The translations under genes and the position numbers were made by a program. This document shows positions 31,231 to 36,872 of a stretch of 36,872 bases of DNA, piece after piece. Origin of the DNA: Pirellula sp. (GTDB lineage Bacteria; Planctomycetota; Planctomycetia; Pirellulales; Lacipirellulaceae). Location: contig PNKX01000036.1 of NCBI GenBank assembly GCA_013822725.1, positions 1 through 36,872 on the forward strand. Reading direction: 5' to 3'. The first letter of the stretch is position 1. Each line of letters opens with the position of its first letter. The notes below the pieces were generated by a model. The model searched no databases, had not been told where the DNA came from, and saw only the letters and a list, made by a program, of their open reading frames with translations.

Positions 31231-31251
31231 GACAGCATTCCAACGCTCCAT

Positions 31252-31707
31252 ATGCTCACCTACCTCCGCTACGCCCTGGCGGCCATATGCTTCGCGGCGA
31301 GCGTCGGCTGTTTGGCTTTGTGGTGGCGCAGTAGCCGAGTACATGATAGCGCATTTGGTCCGACACCCAACCGTAGGGTGCTTGTTTACCTTGATTCGTA
31401 TCTTGGTTCATTCTTGGCATCAGTTATTCCTATCACTAATGTGCAGCCACGCCAGCGTCTAATCCGACGCTGGCACTTTAATTCCGGTGGCATATCTCCA
31501 TACGCACAGCCTGAAAACTTCAGAAAGGCGGGCCGAATGTTTGGACGTTTGCCAGCCGGAATCTACTTCCCCCTCTGGTATCCCGCCCTCATCTTCGCCC
31601 TCGCTGGCGTCGCCGTTCTCCGGTTCCGTCGCCAGTTCTCGATTCGCTCGGCGCTCGTTTGCTTGACGATGGTCGCCGCGTTGCTGGGGATGGTTGTGGC
31701 GCTATAG
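31252..31707 (+). CDS. Two-helix membrane protein, variable-middle family (copy 1)
   Basis: A 151-aa membrane protein with an N-terminal hydrophobic helix (YLRYALAAICFAASVGCLAL, residues 4-23) and a C-terminal pair of hydrophobic stretches (YFPLWYPALIFALAGVAVL and SALVCLTMVAALLGMVVAL). The start ATG is at 31252, 21 bp after the lipoprotein stop. The ends are nearly identical to those of the paralogue at 32218, whereas residues 28 to about 100 have no visible similarity to it. The WYPAL and FRRxFSIRSAL motifs separate the last two hydrophobic stretches. The middle is probably exposed on one side of the membrane, and cysteines are few. Function unknown. Confidence 0.75.
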   Translation: MLTYLRYALAAICFAASVGCLALWWRSSRVHDSAFGPTPNRRVLVYLDSYLGSFLASVIPITNVQPRQRLIRRWHFNSGGISPYAQPENFRKAGRMFGRLPAGIYFPLWYPALIFALAGVAVLRFRRQFSIRSALVCLTMVAALLGMVVAL

Positions 31708-31814
31708 ACGCTTCTGTCGACGGTCGCCGGAACCGCGGTGGGCGGCTCGGTGAACCCATCATTCGATCTCGCTTGGCCGCATTAAGCTCCCGCTCCCAAT
31801 TCGGCGCCATCCCG

Positions 31815-31899
31815 CCGCCTTTTTTCGCATCTCGGCTATACTCTCTTTCTGCCTCTCTCAACCCAAATTAGGAGAATCCCCATGCGAGCCTTCGCACTG
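31815..31899 (+). promoter_or_regulatory. Promoter and leader, second copy of an 80-bp duplication
   Basis: Matches 30637-30718 over about 80 bp. TATACT at 31837-31842 is the likely -10 box, AGGAGA at 31870-31875 the ribosome binding site, and ATG at 31882 the start of the 109-aa exported protein. No consensus -35 is evident at 17 bp upstream. The copy here leads into an intact gene, so this is probably the functional original arrangement. Confidence 0.6.
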
Positions 31900-32211
31900 T
31901 TGTTCCTTGGCGTCGTCGTCGGTTGGGCCGCGTCTGGCGTGGATTGGACGCGCGATGCGGTCGGTCAGGAAGGTTCAATTGTCACGGAGCGTTTGACGCC
32001 CCCCGAAGCTGTCGCCGCTGGCGAAGCCGTCGTAACGCAGCAGGTGGAGATGCAGCCATTCCTGACACAGTTTCCCGGCCGTTATCAAATCGCCGCTGAA
32101 GCAGGGACTTGCTACCGCCTCGACACCGTCACGGGTCGCGTGTGGCATGTCACCCTCCACGCGCAGCCGCGCGTCGTTGCCAGCGCTGTGGAAGCCGAGT
32201 ACGCAAGGTAA
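31882..32211 (+). CDS. Small exported protein, 109 aa
   Basis: I do not recognise the family. An N-terminal hydrophobic segment (AFALLFLGVVVGWAASG, residues 3-19) may act as a signal peptide or membrane anchor, since the cleavage site is unclear. The remaining 85 residues include GRYQIAAEAGTCYRLDTVTGRVWHVT, a pattern of strand, Cys and Trp found in small exported proteins whose tail ends Y-R-L-D-T-x-T-G-x-x-W. A good AGGAGA binding site precedes the ATG. The stop is 6 bp before the start of the next membrane protein gene, so the two are translated together. In the first copy of the array its place is taken by the lipoprotein gene and only its first codons persist. Confidence 0.75.
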   Translation: MRAFALLFLGVVVGWAASGVDWTRDAVGQEGSIVTERLTPPEAVAAGEAVVTQQVEMQPFLTQFPGRYQIAAEAGTCYRLDTVTGRVWHVTLHAQPRVVASAVEAEYAR

Positions 32212-32217
32212 GCCACC

Positions 32218-32679
32218 ATGCTCGCCTACCTCCGGTACGCCCTGGCGACAGTTTGCTTCGCGGCGAGCGTTGGGTGTTTGGCGTTGTGGTGGCGGAGCGA
32301 TACTTGCCGGGATGTTTTATCAGGTCCCAGCTCAGTTATTCCCAGTGGAGAAATTGGCTTTGCATCGGCGATGGGAATGTGTTCAGTGCGTACGAGCCCC
32401 AGCCTACCTGCTCCAAACAAGTCCTGGCGATACGAGACAATGCCGTATCTAACAGGTGAACGTGAGCGCATCAACGCTTTCATTGAGACGAACGGATACT
32501 TCTCCTCAGCAAGATATGGTAACGGACTCGGCATCTACTTCCCCCTGTGGTATCCTGCCCTCGTCTTCGCCCTCGCCGGCGTTGGCGTTCTCAGCTTCCG
32601 TCGCCGGTTCTCGATTCGCTCGGCGCTCATTTGCTTGACGGTTGTCGCCGCGCTGCTGGGGATCGTTGTGGCGTTGTAG
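32218..32679 (+). CDS. Two-helix membrane protein, variable-middle family (copy 2)
   Basis: A 153-aa paralogue of the protein at 31252. Residues 1-27 (MLAYLRYALATVCFAASVGC...) match it at 24 of 27 positions, and the C-terminal 49 residues (GIYFPLWYPALVFALAGVGV...) are almost as close. The middle, about 75 residues with SVRTSPSLPAPNKSWRY and ERERINAFIETNGYFSSARYG, shares no recognisable sequence with copy 1. It starts 6 bp after the 109-aa exported protein gene and is thus cotranscribed. The DNA coding for the ends is highly similar too, so either duplication was recent or the ends are kept alike by gene conversion. Function unknown. Confidence 0.75.
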   Translation: MLAYLRYALATVCFAASVGCLALWWRSDTCRDVLSGPSSVIPSGEIGFASAMGMCSVRTSPSLPAPNKSWRYETMPYLTGERERINAFIETNGYFSSARYGNGLGIYFPLWYPALVFALAGVGVLSFRRRFSIRSALICLTVVAALLGIVVAL

Positions 32680-32742
32680 AAACCCTAATCGCGGATTGAT
32701 ACACTTGTGCACTTCCCGACGAACCTACTACGGAAATGCAGC

Positions 32743-33144
32743 ATGGACTCAGCCACAATCGAACAGGCCGCGCAAGCAACTCACCACGGCACGAAGCCAT
32801 TCCCCGAAATCGTGGGGATGTTAATTTCAGCGGGAGTCGAATACTACTTCGTGGACTATGCGACGATGGCGACGACGTTCTACGGAACAGGTTGCGCCGT
32901 TACTTGTCCCGTCGCGTATGAAGCCATGCCGGCGATTGGGGATGATCTTCACGTCGACGAAGTCAAGGCAGCCATTCTCGATAGCCAACGCCATGGCCAA
33001 GTTCATCGCGACTTCTCGCGTCGGGTCATGGCTGCCGGCGTGCAAGGCTACTTCGCTTTCTTGCGCGGCCAGCGGGTCACCTACCTCGGCAGACAAGGCG
33101 ATCAGCATACCGAGTGGTTCCCCGGTGCAGGGCCGTCGAAGTAG
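32743..33144 (+). CDS. DUF1398 family protein (YbcV-like)
   Basis: A 133-aa cytosolic protein of the DUF1398 family. Family-typical pieces are the N-terminal helix with F-P-E-I-V-G-M-L-I-S-A-G-V-E-Y-Y-F-V-D-Y, the phrase VDEVKAAILDSQRHGQVHRDFSRRVMAAGV and the ending with VTYLGRQGDQHTEWFP. The start is the ATG at 32743 with GGA about 9 bp upstream; a 12-codon non-ATG extension is rejected. E. coli YbcV belongs to this family and its function is not known. It follows the membrane-protein array after 63 bp on the same strand, but nothing else ties it to it. Confidence 0.88.
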   Translation: MDSATIEQAAQATHHGTKPFPEIVGMLISAGVEYYFVDYATMATTFYGTGCAVTCPVAYEAMPAIGDDLHVDEVKAAILDSQRHGQVHRDFSRRVMAAGVQGYFAFLRGQRVTYLGRQGDQHTEWFPGAGPSK

Positions 33145-33276
33145 TTTCCGCAAAGTTGCCCAGCTTTCTAACGACCGGGCCAGTTTGGGTCGATCCGCAA
33201 AAAAACGCGCCGCTGTGAGCGCGGAGTGGTAGCAGAATTGCGAATTTGCCTAGGTAACTGTGGAAGATGGGAGCCC

Positions 33277-34527
33277 TTAGGATTTATTGGGGGAGAATTT
33301 CACTCTTTGAGTCGCTAAGCCGCAAGCGGCGATGGCGGTGAATGCGAGCATGAGAGCGTTTGGCTCGGGGATGACGCTCGCGACCGTTGCGGTTGGCGTC
33401 GTCGTGACGTTTCGCTGCCAGATCAGGAAGTCGGCGCCGTTGACGTTGCCGTTGGCGTCGGCGTCTCCCATCGCGGCGGTTGCGCTGCCGCTGTTGTTGC
33501 CGAAGTTCGCTTTCCAAATGGCGAGGTCGTTGCCGTCGACGGCGTGATCGCCGTTGAAGTCGCCGGGGGGCGGGGCGACGGGGTCGGGGATGGCGATGAA
33601 GGCGGTCGCCTCGGTGAAGCCGCCGCCGCCGGTGCTGGCGAACGTGCCGAGGAGGGCGCCGTCGTAGTCGTAGCGGGCGATGTGGCCGGCGCCGTTGGCG
33701 ACGCCGAGAATGCCGACGAGGAGGCCGTTGCCGTCGGGGGCTTCGACGAGGCCTTGGGGGAAGGCGAGATCGGTGACGCTGAACGTCGGGTCGTGGGCGC
33801 CGGTGTTGGCGTCGAAGCGTTGGAGGTTGCTGGCGAACATGCCGGTGACGTAGAGGTCGTCGCCGTGGACGAGGAGGCCCGAGGCGCCGTTGAGCGACAT
33901 CGCGGTGCCGATCAGCGGAGCGAGCGCTGTGTTCGCGGCGTTGGCGCGGCCGATGGCGCCGCTCGCGCCGGCGGGGAAGTCTTGGAAGGCGCCTACGAGG
34001 AGCTCGCCGGTGGGGGCGAAGGCGAGGCCGGAGAATTGGAAGAGGGATTGGTTCAGCGGGGCGCCGAACTGCAGCGGCGGGCCGGCGCTCGTGCCGTCGA
34101 GGTTGAAGCGGGCGACGCCGGTTCCGCCTAAATTGGAGACGTACATCGTCGATCCGTCGTGGCTGAAGAGGATCGAGCTCGGTGTGGCGAGATTGTCGGC
34201 GAAGCCGGCGGCAAAGACCGTAGGACTGCTGGCCGTGCCGGCCGCGAGGTTGTAGTCGTAGGCGACGATCTGCGAATTCTGAAAGCTGGCGACGTAGAGC
34301 TTCGTGAGGTCGGGCGAAAGGGCGAGGCCGGTCGGTTGGTTCAGGTTGACGTTGTCGGTGAGGACCGTGCCGAGGAGGGCGCCCGATTTGCTGTAGCGGT
34401 AGACGCTGTTGGAGAGGCGGTCGGCGACGAGGAGGTCGCCGGCGTGAGCGGCGTTCAGCAAGTTGCCGCACGCGAGCGCGGCGATGGCGATGAGGAGGGC
34501 GAAGGTGGAGCCGAGGGAGCGCGGCAT
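33277..34527 (-). CDS. Beta-propeller-like PEP-CTERM protein with dockerin-like repeats
   Basis: A 416-aa exported protein from the ATG at 34527; upstream non-ATG codons are rejected. The signal is STFALLIAIAALACGNLLNAAHAG, with the hydrophobic core at residues 7-24. The body has NHL/SMP-30-like propeller repeats: SVYRYSKSGALLGTVL, QPTGLALSPDLTKLYVASFQNSQIVAYDY, PSSILFSHDGSTMYVSNLGGTGVARF and FSGLAFAPTGELLVGAF. Then, near residues 320-373, two Asp-rich loops (GDFNGDHAVDGND, GDADANGNVNGAD) form a dockerin-like calcium-binding pair. IPEPNALMLAFTAIAAC with a hydrophobic helix and basic end is the PEP-CTERM tail. It may bind a surface ligand; no substrate is suggested. Confidence 0.88.
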   Translation of the reverse strand: MPRSLGSTFALLIAIAALACGNLLNAAHAGDLLVADRLSNSVYRYSKSGALLGTVLTDNVNLNQPTGLALSPDLTKLYVASFQNSQIVAYDYNLAAGTASSPTVFAAGFADNLATPSSILFSHDGSTMYVSNLGGTGVARFNLDGTSAGPPLQFGAPLNQSLFQFSGLAFAPTGELLVGAFQDFPAGASGAIGRANAANTALAPLIGTAMSLNGASGLLVHGDDLYVTGMFASNLQRFDANTGAHDPTFSVTDLAFPQGLVEAPDGNGLLVGILGVANGAGHIARYDYDGALLGTFASTGGGGFTEATAFIAIPDPVAPPPGDFNGDHAVDGNDLAIWKANFGNNSGSATAAMGDADANGNVNGADFLIWQRNVTTTPTATVASVIPEPNALMLAFTAIAACGLATQRVKFSPNKS

Positions 34528-34768
34528 GAGGTGTGCGGCATGGAGGGAGCGGCGACCGAAGTCGCGGGCGTTGCGAGCGGAGGGTTCATCATAGGCGGTG
34601 GGGGTGCGGGCGTCACGGGGCCGGTACACTGGCAGGATGCCAGTGGCACTCCGCAGACTTACGAAAAAAGCGTCGGGAACCCGTGATGGGTTGCCCGACG
34701 CCCCGGAGACGTTTGATGGGAATGTTGGGGGAGCGTTTTGTGCTGCGTAGCAACTTGGTCGGCGGCGC

Positions 34769-34792
34769 GACCCCCTGGCGGAGCCAGGGGCT
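34769..34792. repeat. GC-rich palindromic repeat (single)
   Basis: GACCCCCTGGCGGAGCCAGGGGCT, identical to the second hairpin of the twins at 12355 and 13069. It lies just downstream of the DUF4394 gene's stop codon (34802) on the minus strand and could end its transcript. Confidence 0.8.
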
Positions 34793-34801
34793 GCAAAGGC
34801 G

Positions 34802-35722
34802 CTAGGCGGTTTGACGACATTTGCGTCGAGTCGCGATGACGGCGCCCAGGCTGAGCGCAGCCAAGCCGATGGCGGCCGGTTCGGGGATGGCGAGGACGGC
34901 GATGTCGCTGATCGCGCCGATCGTGCCGATGCCGCCGAGTTGAGTCACGTCGCCGTTCGCCAGACTGATGGTGCTCAGGGTCGCGCCGTCGAGCACGACG
35001 TAGCCGACGCCGGTTTGGCCGGAGATGTCGAACGCTGCGTCGGGGAAGATTGCGAGGCTGGCGAGCGCGACGGTGTTGAGCGTGCCGTTGTTGGGCGGGT
35101 TCTGCGTGACCAGCGTGCCGATGGAGCCGTCGAGGTTGTAGAGCGTGGTGGTCGCGGCGCCGGCGACGCTGTTGGTGTAGGCCGAGGCGTAGATCTGGGC
35201 CGGGGTGCCGGCGTTCGCGTCGCCGACGGCGTAGGCAATGGCGCCGTCGAGTTGCGTGAGGCCAGTGGCGACGTTGATGCGGAGGTTCAGCCCCGTATCG
35301 CTGACTACGCGGAGGCGGTCGGCGACGGGATTGAAGTCGACGCCGAAGAATGTTCCGGAGACCGACGAGTAGGGGGTTGGCGGGGTGGCGTCGGCGGGAT
35401 CGGCCGCCAGCGTGGCCGCGAGCGTGGCGACGCCGGTGCCGACGTTGATCGAGTAAACGCGACCAACGCCCGCGGCGGCCCCGCCGGCGCCGGTATCAAC
35501 GGCGAAGCCGTAGAGGATGTTGTTCGCCGGGCGGACGTCGATGCCGACCAAGGCGTCGCCGGCGGCCAACCCGCTGATGGCGACGGTGCTGGCCAGCGTG
35601 CCGGGGGTCGCGCTGTCGAAGGTAATCAGTTGGTTGGTCGCGGTGAGCGCGACGAGCGTCTCCGCTCGCACGGTAGAGGTCGACGCGAGGAGCGCCGCGG
35701 CAAGGATCAAGCTGCGTTTCAT
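34802..35722 (-). CDS. DUF4394 domain PEP-CTERM protein
   Basis: A 306-aa exported protein. The signal peptide is MKRSLILAAALLASTSTVRA, cleaved after ARA-type residues at about 20. The mature part is a single DUF4394 domain: ETLVALTATNQLITFDSATPGTLASTVAISGLAAGDALVGIDVRPANNILYGF, FFGVDFNPVADRLRVVSDTGLNLRIN and YASAYTNSVAGAATTTLYNLD are the diagnostic phrases, expected to form a beta-propeller. The tail IPEPAAIGLAALSLGAVIATRRK is the PEP-CTERM signal. DUF4394 has no known function. It follows the ferritin-like gene on the same strand after 76 bp, so the two may be cotranscribed. Confidence 0.93.
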   Translation of the reverse strand: MKRSLILAAALLASTSTVRAETLVALTATNQLITFDSATPGTLASTVAISGLAAGDALVGIDVRPANNILYGFAVDTGAGGAAAGVGRVYSINVGTGVATLAATLAADPADATPPTPYSSVSGTFFGVDFNPVADRLRVVSDTGLNLRINVATGLTQLDGAIAYAVGDANAGTPAQIYASAYTNSVAGAATTTLYNLDGSIGTLVTQNPPNNGTLNTVALASLAIFPDAAFDISGQTGVGYVVLDGATLSTISLANGDVTQLGGIGTIGAISDIAVLAIPEPAAIGLAALSLGAVIATRRKCRQTA

Positions 35723-35798
35723 GGAATTAGTTCTCAGCGGGCCAAAGGAGCGGAAGGTGCGCCGACGCGACGTGGCGACATGCTGCTACAAGTAAGCG

Positions 35799-36494
35799 TT
35801 AGACGCCGTAGAACAACGGCACGTTGACGTTGTAGAACTCGGCTTCGAGGTATTCCAACCCGAGGGCGAAATTGAGGATGTCGATGTCGTTGGCGGCGGA
35901 GCGGGTGGTGCTATAGGAGAGCGGCGGGCCGCCGTTGAGGCTCGCGATGAACCCGCCGGCGGCGTTGGTCACTTGCGCGACGGTGAAGGCTTCGTCGAAG
36001 GAAAGTTCCGATCCGAGCGCGTTGAGCGTCATCGGCTTCGACCGCAGGCTGTTGAAGAAACCGGCGTGCCGCGCTTCGACCAGGGCGATGGAAGCGGCGG
36101 CGCCGAGATAGCCGGGGTCGAAGATGGCCGGGGCCGCGCCGAGATACGCGCCGACGCCGGTATTTTCGAGCGCCGCAGCGACGGTGAGAAAGGAGTTGAG
36201 GTTCGCTTGCTGCAGGCCTTGGAACGTAGGCTTCGGGCGGGCGGCGGCGCCGAGCCCGGCGACCAGAAACGCAACGTGATCGTTCTCGTGGCGGCGCACC
36301 AGCGACATTTGTTGGCGGGGACCCGTGGCGGGGACGCTTTGAGCCAACGCCTCGCCGCCGCTGAGGGCGACGGCAGCAGCGCCGGCGGCGACTCCGCCGA
36401 AGCGGAGAAAGCGGCGGCGCTCGATCGCGGCGAGCTTGGCGTCATCGGCGGCGGATGCAAGCAATTCAAGGCAATCGTCGTGATGAGCGGACAT
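35799..36494 (-). CDS. Tat-exported ferritin-like protein with permuted helix order
   Basis: A 231-aa protein. ERRRFLRFGGVAAGAAAVALSGG (about 25-47) is a twin-arginine export signal. The rest has the four helices of the Ferritin_2 type (PF13668), but in the order 2-3-4-1. RHENDHVAFLVAGLG (E-x-x-H) comes first, then FLTVAAALENTGVGAYLGAAP (Glu), then AASIALVEARHAGFFNSL (E-x-x-H), and only at the end DIDILNFALGLEYLEAEFY (Glu), which is normally the first helix. All expected carboxylate and His ligands are present, so a di-iron site is possible. The start ATG at 36494 follows a GGAG at the usual distance. It heads a probable transcript with the DUF4394 gene. Export suggests oxidative or metal stress; the specific function is unknown. 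Confidence 0.85.
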   Translation of the reverse strand: MSAHHDDCLELLASAADDAKLAAIERRRFLRFGGVAAGAAAVALSGGEALAQSVPATGPRQQMSLVRRHENDHVAFLVAGLGAAARPKPTFQGLQQANLNSFLTVAAALENTGVGAYLGAAPAIFDPGYLGAAASIALVEARHAGFFNSLRSKPMTLNALGSELSFDEAFTVAQVTNAAGGFIASLNGGPPLSYSTTRSAANDIDILNFALGLEYLEAEFYNVNVPLFYGV

Positions 36495-36872
36495 GACGGC
36501 GTCTCCGGGGGAGCTAGAGAGTAAATGGATGATGGCTTAAGTCGCAGTCGCGGCGTGCGCGCACCGGGAGCGCAACGGCGCAACTCGTGTCGGCGAATAA
36601 TCAGCAAGACGACTCGCACCCTTGCGTTCACGCCGCCAATCCCTGGCGGCGACGGAAGCTGACTAACGCAAGCGTTTCATGGGCGAGAATGCTGAGGTCG
36701 AGAGTTCGAAGCGGTGGTATTGATTGCCGAAGCAATTGTTCCTTCTGAAGTGAGATACGAGTCGCGCGCGGCGCTGGATGCGAAAACTATGTTGTTACTT
36801 CGTTGCTTCTTCCCTGGCTTCTTCTGAGGGCGAACAAGGCTTTGTCTCGAAGCTGCTTTTAGAGCGAGTGAA
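36495..36872. other. Upstream region to window end, 378 bp
   Basis: Non-coding as far as visible. It contains a perfect 8-bp hairpin, CGCCGCCA-ATCCC-TGGCGGCG at 36631-36651, upstream of the ferritin-like gene. The promoter of that gene should be here. No gene is supported; the last 200 bp are lower in G+C and could be the edge of a feature beyond the window. Confidence 0.45.

Noticed and set aside
33284..34471. 395-codon arginine-rich frame overlapping the beta-propeller gene
   Set aside because: It consists almost wholly of Arg, Pro and Gln, the typical result of reading a GC-rich gene in the wrong frame.
35799..36494. Ferritin-like gene as a truncated tandem pair
   Set aside because: Each metal-binding helix occurs only once in the chain, so permutation explains the order better, though I could not model the structure.

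Overview
This window is GC-rich and looks like part of a planctomycete chromosome, most likely from the Pirellulales. The reasons are five secreted proteins with C-terminal PEP-CTERM sorting tails, two of them also with dockerin-like calcium-binding repeats, a polA-coaE-rho block, and many small GC-rich palindromic repeats between genes. The placement is inferred from gene content; no search was run. I recognised no rRNA, tRNA, CRISPR array or complete transposase gene.

Layout. 1-3391: an unrecognised gene and a large secreted metalloprotease-like protein. 3505-7432: an aldehyde/redox-stress module (cupin, aldo/keto reductase, zinc alcohol dehydrogenase) with a divergent AraC-type regulator, laid out like the YqhC-YqhD-DkgA group. 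7574-8674: a HAF-repeat PEP-CTERM protein. 8837-16016: housekeeping genes nusB, ribH, a thin [2Fe-2S] ferredoxin, rho, coaE and polA. 16343-17752: a membrane-anchored coiled-coil protein ending in what I read as a BRCT-like domain. 17900-19969: bioA and a 5'-truncated SAM hydroxide adenosyltransferase. 20221-23945: a PEP-CTERM protein and a flavin aromatic hydroxylase. 23976-28201: gatB, gatA, gatC and rpmB, with a foreign-looking GxxExxY (PD-(D/E)XK) gene between gatA and gatB. 28682-33144: an accessory region with an ADP-ribosylglycohydrolase, a CxxC protein, and a tandem array of small exported and membrane proteins. 33277-36494: two PEP-CTERM proteins and a Tat-exported ferritin-like protein.

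The best leads are four. First, the GxxExxY gene sits between near-perfect 30-bp inverted repeats, one of which has become the coding sequence of the gatA C-terminus; a 174-bp element without a gene at 19280-19453 has related ends, so this looks like a mobile cassette and a non-autonomous relative. Second, at 30637-32679 a promoter plus exported-protein plus two-helix membrane-protein unit is duplicated; the two membrane proteins are nearly identical at both ends but unrelated in the middle. Third, the ferritin-like protein has the first helix of the usual four-helix order at its C-terminus, as in a circular permutation. Fourth, there is the BRCT-like domain in an apparently membrane-tethered protein.

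The housekeeping genes supply transcription control (nusB, rho), replication and repair (polA), cofactors (ribH, coaE, bioA) and translation (gatCAB, rpmB). Several of the gaps between them hold palindromic repeats, which may end transcripts as well as being mobile or relic elements.
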